A DNA stretch of 64,000 bases from UBA7328 sp002471345 (GTDB lineage Bacteria > Bacteroidota > Bacteroidia > Chitinophagales > Saprospiraceae): positions 1 through 64,000 of the forward strand of contig CAXGOB010000002.1 in assembly GCA_964011275.1 (NCBI GenBank), given 5' to 3'. Under the pieces are notes generated by a model that made no database searches, was not told where the DNA came from, and saw only the letters and a list, made by a program, of their open reading frames with translations. The position numbers and the translations under genes were made by a program. Positions 52,955 through 62,092 of this stretch are shown here, piece after piece (the first letter of the stretch is position 1; each line of letters opens with the position of its first letter).

Positions 52955-55201
52955 ATGAATAAATACTGGCTTTTTGTTGTTCTATCCTTATTTGTATTGG
53001 CTTTGTCTTGTTCAAATTTTGGCACTTCAGATATCGATTTTAATACCCAGATCAGACCCCTAATAAATGAAAAATGCATGAACTGTCATGGCGGAGTTAG
53101 AGCAAATGGAGATTTGAGTTTTCTATTTGAACAAACTGCTCTTCTTCCTGCCAAATCGGGTAAAAAGGCCATCATACCTTTCAAACCTAACTTAAGCGAA
53201 CTGATACATAGAATCAAACATGAAGATCCAGAATTAAGAATGCCACTTGATGCAGATCCATTATCATTGGATGAAATTAATCTTCTTGAAAAATGGATTA
53301 ATCAAGGTGCCAAATGGGGAACCCACTGGGCATATATTTCTCCAGATGAAAACATCTCACCGCCTAAGATTGAAGGCGATTGGGGCTATAATGGCATCGA
53401 TCCATTCATTTTTAAGAAAATGAAATCTGAGAACCTTACTCCATCTAAACTAGCTTCTAATTCAAATCTGATAAGGAGAGCCAGTTTAGATATCATTGGA
53501 CTTCCACCAAATGATGTGATGGTACAACAATTCCTCTCTTCTAGTGAAAAGAATTCTTATGAAATTATTGTTGATGAGTTGCTCGATTCAGAACATTTCG
53601 GCGAAAAATGGGCCTCAATGTGGCTAGATTTAGCTAGGTATGCCGATTCTAGAGGATACCAAAAAGATATACTTAGACCCGAAATTTGGAGGTATAGAGA
53701 TTGGGTAATAAAGGCTTTTAACGATGATATGCCTTTTGATCAATTTACCATTGAGCAACTTGCCGGAGATTTAATAGTGGACAGAAGCGATGATCAGTTA
53801 TTAGCGACAGCCTTCCATCGCAATACTATGACAAATGACGAAGGAGGTACAAAAAACGAAGAATTTAGATTGGCTGCTGTTATGGATAGGCTAAGTACAA
53901 CAATGGAAATATGGCAAGGTAATACAATGGCTTGTGTACAATGTCATAGTCACCCTTACGACCCTATTAAACATGAAGAGTTTTATGGCATGATGGCCTT
54001 TTTCAACAATACCATGGATAATGATAATGACAATGATTATCCAAAAGCGTCACTTCTTTCACCCAATGAAAGACTAATGAAATCAATTCTAGAATCTAGA
54101 TTAAGCAATTTTAAATCCAATGGAGACAGCATCTCAGAGGACTATCAGATTGCTTTGAATGAATTTATCTCGATTCAGCCTAATTCTGTTCCAATAATAT
54201 TGGAATTACCCATAGATTCTTCTCGAAAAACAGTTGTTTTTGAAAAAGGAAATTGGCTTGTACATGGAGAAGAAGTTTCTCCTTCTATCCCATCATTCTT
54301 GCCAGAGATGGCCCAAAATTTTCCAAAAAATAGATTGGGATTGGCCCAATGGTTAGTTTCAGAAGAAAACCCTCTCACTGCAAGAGTAGTTGTAAATCGA
54401 ATTTGGGAACAAATCTTTGGTCGAGGTATAGTCACTACTGTAGAAGACTTTGGCACTCAATCAGAAAGCCCAACACATCCCGAATTACTGGATTGGTTAG
54501 CTCTAAGATTTATAAATGAACATCAATGGTCTATAAAGTCATTGATAAAAGAAATCATGATGTCTAAAACCTACCAATTATCTTCTAATGTTTCTGATGA
54601 GCAATTAGCTCTTGACCCTTATAACAGATACTTGAGCAGGGGAAGTAGATATAGATTATCTGCAGAACAGATTAGAGATCAAGCTTTAGCCATAAGTGGA
54701 TTGTTGAGCAATAAAGTATACGGAAAAAGTGTAATGCCTCCACAACCAGATGGAGTATGGAATGTAATAAGGCATGTTGCAAAATGGGAAAAGAGCGAAG
54801 GTGACGATAGCCATAGAAGAGGGATATATACATTCTGGAGACGAGTCAGCCCGTATCCATCTATGATTTCTTTTGATGTCCCCAGCAGGGAGTTTTGTGT
54901 AAGTAAAAGAATCCGGACCAATACTCCTTTACAAGCTCTTATTACATTGAATGATCCAGTGTTTGTTGAGGCTTCAGAAGCACTTGCTCATCTGATGATT
55001 AATAAAGGTGGAGAAAGTCCGGAAGACCAAATAAGTTTTGGTTTTCAAAAAGCTTTAATGCGATTGCCCGGTCAAAGTAGTTTAAATCACCTGAGTGAAT
55101 TATACCATCAGCAACTAGAACAAAATAGTTCTAGAATGAACGCAATGAAAGAAGTGGCCAGTGTAATTTTAAATTTAGATGAACTAATAATGAGAACCTA
55201 A
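52955..55201 (+). CDS. DUF1549/DUF1553 lipoprotein with cytochrome c motifs
   Basis: 748 residues. Lipoprotein signal ending FVLALSC. Domain order: PSCyt1 (about 27-110) with heme motif C-M-N-C-H in NEKCMNCHGG; DUF1549/PSCyt2 (about 145-350) with a second C-V-Q-C-H (MACVQCHSHPYDP); and DUF1553/PSD1 (about 455-735, with the family-like RLGLAQWLVSEENPLTARVV). It is shorter than many Planctomycete homologues, which have a lectin-like domain in the middle. Presumed electron carrier or oxidoreductase in polysaccharide-derived sugar catabolism; the reaction is unknown. It precedes the DUF1501 gene by 2 bp. Confidence 0.9.
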   Translation: MNKYWLFVVLSLFVLALSCSNFGTSDIDFNTQIRPLINEKCMNCHGGVRANGDLSFLFEQTALLPAKSGKKAIIPFKPNLSELIHRIKHEDPELRMPLDADPLSLDEINLLEKWINQGAKWGTHWAYISPDENISPPKIEGDWGYNGIDPFIFKKMKSENLTPSKLASNSNLIRRASLDIIGLPPNDVMVQQFLSSSEKNSYEIIVDELLDSEHFGEKWASMWLDLARYADSRGYQKDILRPEIWRYRDWVIKAFNDDMPFDQFTIEQLAGDLIVDRSDDQLLATAFHRNTMTNDEGGTKNEEFRLAAVMDRLSTTMEIWQGNTMACVQCHSHPYDPIKHEEFYGMMAFFNNTMDNDNDNDYPKASLLSPNERLMKSILESRLSNFKSNGDSISEDYQIALNEFISIQPNSVPIILELPIDSSRKTVVFEKGNWLVHGEEVSPSIPSFLPEMAQNFPKNRLGLAQWLVSEENPLTARVVVNRIWEQIFGRGIVTTVEDFGTQSESPTHPELLDWLALRFINEHQWSIKSLIKEIMMSKTYQLSSNVSDEQLALDPYNRYLSRGSRYRLSAEQIRDQALAISGLLSNKVYGKSVMPPQPDGVWNVIRHVAKWEKSEGDDSHRRGIYTFWRRVSPYPSMISFDVPSREFCVSKRIRTNTPLQALITLNDPVFVEASEALAHLMINKGGESPEDQISFGFQKALMRLPGQSSLNHLSELYHQQLEQNSSRMNAMKEVASVILNLDELIMRT

Positions 55202-55203
55202 AA

Positions 55204-56676
55204 ATGGCAGAAAAACTGATTAAGGAGTTACATTCTAAACATGAAAATCATCTATCAAGAAGGCAATTTCTTGGGTCAAGCACACTTGGTTTGGGAGCCA
55301 TGGCTTTAGGTAATCTATCAGGCTGCTCAATAAGTTCAGAAGATGAACTAAGAAGTAATTTTTTGAATAAAACGGGTCTCCATCATGTACCAAAAGCAAA
55401 AAATATCATTTTTCTTCACATGGCAGGAGCTCCATCCCAATTAGAACTATTTGATTACAAACCTCTATTACAAAACCTAGATGGAAAAGAATGTCCACCT
55501 TCACTTTTAGAAGGTAAACAATTTGCATTCATAGAAGGTGTCCCGCAAATGCTAGGACCACAGTTTTCATTCAACCAATATGGAGAATCAAGATCTTGGG
55601 TATCAGAATTACTTCCAAATTTTAAAGATATTGTAGACGATGTTGCCTTCCTTAAGGCTGTTAAAACTGATGAATTTAATCATGCTCCTGCCCAGCTTTT
55701 CATGCATACCGGAAGTCCACGAATTGGCAGACCTGGGTTTGGTTCTTGGGTCACTTATGGCTTAGGTTCTGAGAATACTAATCTCCCAGGGTATGTGGTT
55801 TTGGTTTCTGGACAATCTATTCCAAGTGGGGGTAAAAGTCTTTGGGGAAGCGGATTTTTACCTTCTTTATATCAAGGAGTAGAATTAAGATCTAAAGGTG
55901 ACCCTGTGCTCTATATATCAAATCCAGAAAACACAAGCAGAACCACAAGAAGGCAAGTTATCAATACAATCAACAAGCTCAACGAGATTGAACATAACTC
56001 ATCCAATAGCCCAGAGACACTCAGCAGAATAGCCCAATATGAGTTGGCATTCAAAATGCAAATGACTGTACCCGAAGCAACTAATATTAAAGATGAACCA
56101 GACTACATTCATGAGATGTATGGTACAGAACCAGGAGAAGTATCATTTGCAAATAACTGTCTTTTGGCCAGGAGGTTAGCTGAACGTGGAGTAAAATTTA
56201 TTCAACTTTTTCATAGAGGATGGGACTCGCATGGAAGTAATGATTTCGAAAACCTTCACGGAGGTTTTTTAAAAAGATGCGAAGAAGTCGATAAAGCCAT
56301 GACGGCTCTAGTCAAAGATTTAAAACAGAGAGGCATGTTGGATGATACTCTTGTAGTCTGGGGCGGAGAATTTGGAAGAACACCAATGCAAGAAAACCGA
56401 GGAGGCATTTCTAATCCATTCAAAGGAAGAGACCATCATGGAGAAGCATTCACTATGTGGATGACAGGTGGCGGTGTTAAAAACGGAATCACTTACGGTG
56501 AGACAGATGAAATAGGATATTATCCCACAAAAGAATCCATGCATATTCATGATCTCCAGGCTACTATTCTCAATCAATTGGGTATCAATCATGAGAGACT
56601 CACTTACCCATTCCAAGGAAGGGATTTTAGACTTACAGATGTGGCTGGTGATGTCATAAAAGACATCCTTGCATAA
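55204..56676 (+). CDS. Tat-exported DUF1501 (sulfatase-like fold) protein
   Basis: 490 residues. The N-terminus carries a twin-arginine motif (SRRQFLGSSTLGLGAMALGN) followed by a lipobox-like LSGC, suggesting a Tat-exported lipoprotein. DUF1501 (about 60-485) has an alkaline phosphatase/sulfatase-like fold, visible as FLHMAGAPSQLELFDYKP, VKFIQLFHRGWDSHG and VVWGGEFGRTPM. Almost always partnered with a DUF1549/DUF1553 protein, as here (2 bp downstream). The pair acts together, but the chemical reaction has not been established. Confidence 0.9.
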   Translation: MAEKLIKELHSKHENHLSRRQFLGSSTLGLGAMALGNLSGCSISSEDELRSNFLNKTGLHHVPKAKNIIFLHMAGAPSQLELFDYKPLLQNLDGKECPPSLLEGKQFAFIEGVPQMLGPQFSFNQYGESRSWVSELLPNFKDIVDDVAFLKAVKTDEFNHAPAQLFMHTGSPRIGRPGFGSWVTYGLGSENTNLPGYVVLVSGQSIPSGGKSLWGSGFLPSLYQGVELRSKGDPVLYISNPENTSRTTRRQVINTINKLNEIEHNSSNSPETLSRIAQYELAFKMQMTVPEATNIKDEPDYIHEMYGTEPGEVSFANNCLLARRLAERGVKFIQLFHRGWDSHGSNDFENLHGGFLKRCEEVDKAMTALVKDLKQRGMLDDTLVVWGGEFGRTPMQENRGGISNPFKGRDHHGEAFTMWMTGGGVKNGITYGETDEIGYYPTKESMHIHDLQATILNQLGINHERLTYPFQGRDFRLTDVAGDVIKDILA

Positions 56677-56707
56677 ACTATACTCAGAGTTCAAATTGAA
56701 TCTATTT

Positions 56708-56723
56708 TATCAATATCTTGATA
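56708..56723. promoter_or_regulatory. Dyad upstream of the cupin-AraC gene
   Basis: TATCAA-TATC-TTGATA, a perfect 6-4-6 dyad that ends just before a TATATTTG element. Confidence 0.4.
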
Positions 56724-56724
56724 C

Positions 56725-56732
56725 TATATTTG
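56725..56732 (+). promoter_or_regulatory. Possible -7 element of the cupin-AraC gene
   Basis: TATATTTG matches TAnnTTTG about 90 bp before the start at 56822. The nearest TTG lies 26 bp upstream, longer than ideal spacing. Confidence 0.35.
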
Positions 56733-56821
56733 CTTTTGAAGTTAATTTAGAGTAATATTGGTATCTCCAATGTGAAACTAGTATCAGTATCATATTATTT
56801 TTTTAATCAACCATTGCCATC

Positions 56822-57709
56822 ATGGAACCACTAAAAGCACCCTCTCATAAGCCAGCATTAGAAAAAATCCTTCCTCAGTTAGGAAGTTCTATTACCTATA
56901 AAAAATTCAGTAATGAAAAGCCAAATGGTGTGGCTATGTGGCATTATCACCCTGAAGTAGAATTAGTTTTTATAGATAAAGGAAGTGGAAAAAGGCATGT
57001 TGGAAATAACATCTCATACTATAATGATGGTGAAGTTATACTTCTAGGACCCAATCTACCGCATTATGGTTTCACTGATCGACTTACAGAAAACAATAAA
57101 GAGATAGTTGTCCAATTTTTAAAAGAAATTCTTGGTGATAATTTTTTAGGCATACCTGAGATGAGATCGATCAATGCCCTCATGGAAAGATCAAAGCAAG
57201 GACTTTCATTCAAAGGAGAGACCAAAAAAGAAGTGGCTATTCTGCTAGACGAAATGGAACAGATGAATCATTTCGACAGAATGATCAGATTACTCAAAGT
57301 AATGAATGTACTGGCCAAATCAAATGAGTATCAGATTTTAAATGCTTCAGCAGTCACAATAGAAACTGACCCAAAATCTAATGAGCGTATCAAAACAGTG
57401 TACGATCATGTAAGAGCAAACTTTCAACGGACTATAAGCTTAGATGAAATTGCTTCTCTTTCTAACATGACTGTTCCGTCTTTCTGTAGATATTTTAAAA
57501 AATTAACAGGAAAGACATTTACACAATTTGTGAATGAGTTTAGGATTACTCATGCGTGCAAATTGCTTTCTGAGACTCCGAATACAATTGCCCATATTAG
57601 TTATGAATGTGGTTACAATAATTTTTCTCACTTCAACAAACATTTCAAACTGTATACCAGCAAAAATCCGTCTGCGTATAGAGACGAATTCAGAAGAGTT
57701 GTTAACTAA
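56822..57709 (+). CDS. AraC-family regulator with N-terminal cupin
   Basis: 295 residues. The cupin (about 35-105) starts with WHYHPEVELVFIDKGSGKRH and probably binds a sugar or related ligand through its histidines. Two C-terminal AraC helix-turn-helices follow (about 195-290: SLDEIASLSNMTVPSFCRYF and NTIAHISYECGYNNFSHFNK). It sits between the DUF1549/1501 pair and the ThuA gene and is likely the local regulator of this catabolic block. Confidence 0.92.
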   Translation: MEPLKAPSHKPALEKILPQLGSSITYKKFSNEKPNGVAMWHYHPEVELVFIDKGSGKRHVGNNISYYNDGEVILLGPNLPHYGFTDRLTENNKEIVVQFLKEILGDNFLGIPEMRSINALMERSKQGLSFKGETKKEVAILLDEMEQMNHFDRMIRLLKVMNVLAKSNEYQILNASAVTIETDPKSNERIKTVYDHVRANFQRTISLDEIASLSNMTVPSFCRYFKKLTGKTFTQFVNEFRITHACKLLSETPNTIAHISYECGYNNFSHFNKHFKLYTSKNPSAYRDEFRRVVN

Positions 57710-57755
57710 GCACATGCCCTAATTAGCCATTGAGAAAGAGATTATTAGTATTTTG

Positions 57756-58871
57756 ATGTTTCAAAATTTCTTTCCTATGATATTTCATACTTTTCGCTTT
57801 CTTCCTTTTATGATTATTGCTTTGATTATTGTTCCAATTGGATGTAATGAAAAAATAGAAAAGCAAGAAAAACCACAACCTGTAAAAGAAGAATCTTCTA
57901 ATGACTCTGCTCCACTCAAAGCACTTATCATAGATGGGGAAAACAATCATGGCATCTGGCCTAAAACCACCATGATGATGAAAGATTTTTTAGAAAGCAC
58001 TGACCTTTTCAATGTTGATATCAATAGAAAAGCATTCACTTGGCAAGGACCTCATCACAATGTAGAAGTTGATGATAATTATAAGATTGAAGAATTACTC
58101 AAGGATTACCCTATTGGTGAAAAAGAGGTAGGAGAAGCAGTTACAGAGCCTGTAGCTGATCCTAATTTTTCTCCAAACTTTTCAGAATACGATGTAGTCA
58201 TTAGTAACCTTGGATGGAAATCTACTCATTGGAATGATGAGACAAAAATGGCCTTTGAAAAGTATATGGCCGATGGAGGTGGACTTGTTATAGTACATGC
58301 AGCCAATAATTCTTTCGGTGATTGGGATGAGTATAATCAAATGATAGGACTTGGTGGCTGGGGAGGCAGGAATACAGAAAGTGGTCCTTATGTATATTAT
58401 GATAAAATTGGTCAAAGAATAGATGACCCCTCAGAAGGGCAATGTGGATCTCACGGTCCTCAATTTGAGTTCAAGATTACTACCCGATCTCCTGAACATC
58501 CCATAATGAAAGACCTCCCAACAGAATGGCTACATACTAAAGATGAGCTTTATGATCGCCTCAGAGGTCCTGCAAAGAATATGACAGTACTTGCAACTGC
58601 TTTTTCTGATAAAGAGGGCAATGGCCCTCCTTGGAATAAAAATGTAAAAGGATCAGATCGTCATGAACCAATGTTATTCACCATTGAATATAAAAAAGGT
58701 AGAGTCTTTCATACTGCTTTAGGGCATATGGACTACTCAATGGAATGCGTTGGATTTATTACCACTTTGCAAAGAGGAAGTGAATGGGCAGCAACTGGTA
58801 AGGTATCACAGTCTGTTCCTACAGATTTCCCTACATCAGATAATACCAGTGCCAGGAATTGGACCTTATAG
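57756..58871 (+). CDS. ThuA-domain lipoprotein
   Basis: 371 residues from the ATG at 57756. An N-terminal hydrophobic segment ends IVPIGC, a probable lipoprotein signal. The ThuA domain (class I glutamine amidotransferase-like fold) spans about 50-365, with ALIIDGENNHGIWPKTTMMM, GGGLVIVHAANNSFGDW, and ends near GRVFHTALGHMDYSM. ThuA proteins take part in sugar catabolism, first named from trehalose utilisation in rhizobia. The preceding AraC regulator and DUF1549/1501 genes suggest one carbohydrate-use block. Confidence 0.88.
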   Translation: MFQNFFPMIFHTFRFLPFMIIALIIVPIGCNEKIEKQEKPQPVKEESSNDSAPLKALIIDGENNHGIWPKTTMMMKDFLESTDLFNVDINRKAFTWQGPHHNVEVDDNYKIEELLKDYPIGEKEVGEAVTEPVADPNFSPNFSEYDVVISNLGWKSTHWNDETKMAFEKYMADGGGLVIVHAANNSFGDWDEYNQMIGLGGWGGRNTESGPYVYYDKIGQRIDDPSEGQCGSHGPQFEFKITTRSPEHPIMKDLPTEWLHTKDELYDRLRGPAKNMTVLATAFSDKEGNGPPWNKNVKGSDRHEPMLFTIEYKKGRVFHTALGHMDYSMECVGFITTLQRGSEWAATGKVSQSVPTDFPTSDNTSARNWTL

Positions 58872-58889
58872 CCTTAATTAAGCTTTGTT

Positions 58890-60623
58890 ATGATAGCTAG
58901 GTATCTCAAGTCTTTGGATCTTTTGAAAGCATTTCAGAATTTTCCTATAAGTTCTTTATTGGCTGTTATTGCTACTTTTTCAGTAATTTTCTTTGTTGAC
59001 TTTCCTGAAAATAATGCCCTTGGAAAAATAGTAGCTGCTGGATATTTATCATTTCTTTCTGCTATATCCATCGAAGTATATAAGAAACTATCTGGAAAAA
59101 TATGGGTCCTCATTGTTCCATTTCTAGTTTTCGTTGGGTGGTACTTGTATTTACCTGAGGATATTAATAATATCCCAAAATATTTGGAAACAACATATGC
59201 CTATAGGTATATGGGAACGATCCTTTTACTTCATCTATTTATCTCCTTTATTCCATACCTACAACCATCTGCAGAAGAAGATTTTTGGGAATATAACAAA
59301 CATCTGTTTCTTAGAATCTTTGAATCTGTACTATTCAGTCTTATCATTTTTGTTGGACTCTCATTGGCAATTTTGGCCATTGACAAATTGTTCGGAATTA
59401 ATGTTGATGGAGAATGGTATGCACGTCTCTACATTTTCCTAATCGGCATTTTTAACTCTATCTACTTCTTAAGTAAATTTCCAGAGATAGATTATAATGG
59501 AAATACAGAAAAACCAGCTAGTGCTTATCACGTTTTTTCGCAATACATATTAATTGGAATCTCGATTATTTATCTCATATTATTATATGCCTATGCATTA
59601 AAAATATTGATGGAAGGTAGCCTCCCGAAAGGTTGGATCGGATATCTTACATTATGCTTTTCTGTAGTAGGGATATTGACTTGGCTGCTTAATTATTTTA
59701 ATCCAAAATTTAGTGCCAATCGAATCACAAAAGCCTATGTTCAACAATTCTTCAAATTATTATCCTTACCTGTCATTATGCTATTTGTCGCTATTGCCGT
59801 TAGGCTCAGTGAATATGGCATTACAGAAAATAGATACATCGTAGCATCACTTGCCACTTGGCTAGGAATACTCTCTTTGGGTTATGGATGGATTAAAAGA
59901 TTCCATATCAAATACATCCCGATTTCATTTGCAGTATTTGTTGCACTAGCCACCTTTGGTGGCCCTTTTGATATGTTCAATGTTAGCTTGAGGAGTCAAG
60001 CAAATCGATTACAAAACTTTTTAGTGGTAAACGAAATATTAAAAGATAGAAATCTCGATATTTCTGCAGTTGATGAAATGAATAACACTCGAAAATATGA
60101 ATTGAAAACAGCGATAAATAATTTAGGCAATAGGTCGAACTTTCAAATAGTCGATCAATGGGTAGATGAATCATTATTTGAAAAATATGATAAAAGTTCT
60201 GATAACAATAAATCTAGTTTTCTAAATAAAAAATTGGGGGTGGCTCAAGCTCAAAACACAAAAATTTCAGACAATACATACTTCAACCTAAATTCTAAAA
60301 ACAACCAAAAAATAAATGTGAAGGGATACAGCACTATGACGTATTGTCGCATAGCACTAGAAACTTTAGCTGAAGAAAGAGCTATTAAAATAGTAAATGG
60401 ACATCAGTTAGAATTAGAAAAATATGATATGCTGTCCATAAAAAACCTAATACTTACTCATCAAGGAGACAATACAATTGATATTAATCAATCTGAAATG
60501 ACACTCAAATTCAAAAATCAAACTGATTCTGCAAAGCTTCTTTTAGAATATATTCATGGAAAAATAGAAGTTGGAAGTGTTTTGATAGAGGGAGGTCAAG
60601 GGTGGTTATTAGAAAGTGAATAA
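58890..60623 (+). CDS. DUF4153 multi-pass membrane protein
   Basis: 577 residues. About ten to eleven TM helices (20-360) make up a DUF4153-like membrane domain. The C-terminal ~200 residues are soluble and extracytoplasmic or cytoplasmic, with no recognised fold (NTRKYELKTAINNLGNRSNF). Function unknown. It is 18 bp after the ThuA gene and may share its transcript, although its content does not suggest sugar metabolism. Confidence 0.78.
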   Translation: MIARYLKSLDLLKAFQNFPISSLLAVIATFSVIFFVDFPENNALGKIVAAGYLSFLSAISIEVYKKLSGKIWVLIVPFLVFVGWYLYLPEDINNIPKYLETTYAYRYMGTILLLHLFISFIPYLQPSAEEDFWEYNKHLFLRIFESVLFSLIIFVGLSLAILAIDKLFGINVDGEWYARLYIFLIGIFNSIYFLSKFPEIDYNGNTEKPASAYHVFSQYILIGISIIYLILLYAYALKILMEGSLPKGWIGYLTLCFSVVGILTWLLNYFNPKFSANRITKAYVQQFFKLLSLPVIMLFVAIAVRLSEYGITENRYIVASLATWLGILSLGYGWIKRFHIKYIPISFAVFVALATFGGPFDMFNVSLRSQANRLQNFLVVNEILKDRNLDISAVDEMNNTRKYELKTAINNLGNRSNFQIVDQWVDESLFEKYDKSSDNNKSSFLNKKLGVAQAQNTKISDNTYFNLNSKNNQKINVKGYSTMTYCRIALETLAEERAIKIVNGHQLELEKYDMLSIKNLILTHQGDNTIDINQSEMTLKFKNQTDSAKLLLEYIHGKIEVGSVLIEGGQGWLLESE

Positions 60624-60676
60624 CCAATTGCTATTAGTAAGAGGAAGTGCAAAGGTTTATTGCAATAATTTAACAA

Positions 60677-61264
60677 TCACATCTTTCTGCCCGGATTAGC
60701 CTTTACAAAAGAAGACCAGTTTTTATAGGATGTCCCTCCAGAAGAGACATTTCCTTTTTGTTGAAAATGACATATTGCAGTCGCCAAAGCATCGGATGCA
60801 TCCAAATACTTTTGATCAATTTTGATTTTCATTCTTTGTTCTAACATTGCATGAACCTGTTCTTTTGATGCATTTCCGCTTCCGGTAATTGCTAATTTAA
60901 TTTTCTTAGGCGCATACTCAAAAATCTTAAGGCCCATAGTCATTGCTGCTGCCATTGCTACTCCCTGTGCTCTTCCCAATTTGAGCATCGATTGTACATT
61001 CTTCCCATGAAAAGGTGCTTCAATTGCTAACTCTTGGGGCAAATAAGACTCTATAACATCTTGAAGCTGAAGAAATATTTCTTTCAATTTTGTTTGGTGA
61101 TCTTCAAATTTCGTCAACTTAAACACTCCATAGGTAATTACTTTAGTCCTATTACCATTTACTTCTAGCACAGCATATCCTGTGATATTTGTACCAGGGT
61201 CTACACCCAATATTTTATATGAAGAATTCATAACTCGTGCCACATTATGCGGTATTTTTTGCAA
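60677..61264 (-). CDS. ruvC: Holliday junction resolvase RuvC
   Basis: 195 residues; the ATG at 61231 (MNSSYKILGVDPG) is the more usual start, giving 184 residues. Catalytic acidic residues are visible in GVDPGTNITGYA, AIEAPFHGKN and DASDALATAICH. RuvC cuts Holliday junctions with RuvAB. The family signature GRAQGVAMAA and the TGSGNASKEQV stretch confirm it. The C-terminal tail (SSGGTSYKNWSSFVKANPGR) is an extension common in Bacteroidota. Confidence 0.95.
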   Translation of the reverse strand: MQKIPHNVARVMNSSYKILGVDPGTNITGYAVLEVNGNRTKVITYGVFKLTKFEDHQTKLKEIFLQLQDVIESYLPQELAIEAPFHGKNVQSMLKLGRAQGVAMAAAMTMGLKIFEYAPKKIKLAITGSGNASKEQVHAMLEQRMKIKIDQKYLDASDALATAICHFQQKGNVSSGGTSYKNWSSFVKANPGRKM

Positions 61265-61356
61265 TGTATAGCGAATAGTTTTAATATGTGATTTTTGAAG
61301 CCAATTTGAATTTTATAAAGTGAATTTGCGTTATTACCCTATCAGATCATTTGTTT

Positions 61357-61953
61357 ATGAGTTGGATTAAAACCATAGGATATATAATTCTCTTTGTTTT
61401 AGCATCATTCGGGTTATGGCAAGTATACTCGACATTCAGTGGGTTTTCCGAAAACAAAACTGACGAAAGTGGAGAGGTTCTTTTAGAGCATATCCAAAAA
61501 GTAATGAAACTTATAGCAATAGAGGGTCAATTCGCTGAAATATATAATTACAAAGATTATGTAGGTTATGATATTTGGCCTTTGAGAAAAACCGCGCTAA
61601 TAAGGGTGAATGCAAAAGTATCAGTAGGTTATGACCTAAATGAAATTTCAATTTCTAAAGATGAGTTAACTAAGAACATAACTATTTCAAAATTTCCAGA
61701 AGCAGAAATTCTTTCCATTGATCATGACCTAGATTATTATGATATACAACAAGGTTTATTCAATGTAATAACTAATCAAGATGTAACTAAAATGAGTGCC
61801 CAAGCCAAAAAATTTATTGAAGAAAAAGCCCAGAATAGTGCCCTCTTTGATCATGTACACACTCAAAAAGAGGAAATCATTAAGATGCTCGGTTATATGA
61901 TGACGGATTCAGAATGGAATCTGGTAGTTGAGTCTAAAACTTTAGCGAACTAA
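61357..61953 (+). CDS. DUF4230-family membrane-anchored protein
   Basis: 198 residues from the ATG at 61357. One N-terminal TM helix (about 5-22) anchors an extracytoplasmic DUF4230 domain, recognisable by IEGQFAEIYNYKDY, KTALIRVNAKVSVGYDL and the late FIEEKAQNSALFDH. Function unknown; widespread in Bacteroidota and Firmicutes. Confidence 0.85.
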   Translation: MSWIKTIGYIILFVLASFGLWQVYSTFSGFSENKTDESGEVLLEHIQKVMKLIAIEGQFAEIYNYKDYVGYDIWPLRKTALIRVNAKVSVGYDLNEISISKDELTKNITISKFPEAEILSIDHDLDYYDIQQGLFNVITNQDVTKMSAQAKKFIEEKAQNSALFDHVHTQKEEIIKMLGYMMTDSEWNLVVESKTLAN

Positions 61954-62092
61954 TACAGTGAATATTCATTTTCCAGTATAAAATCCCTTCACGTTTAATT
62001 ATTCTCCTATTTTTAGCTCTTATAAGTAGAGATCACTGAAGAAAATTCTGTTTTGGAAATTTTTGATCTCTTTCATTTAGATTAAAAAAGCT

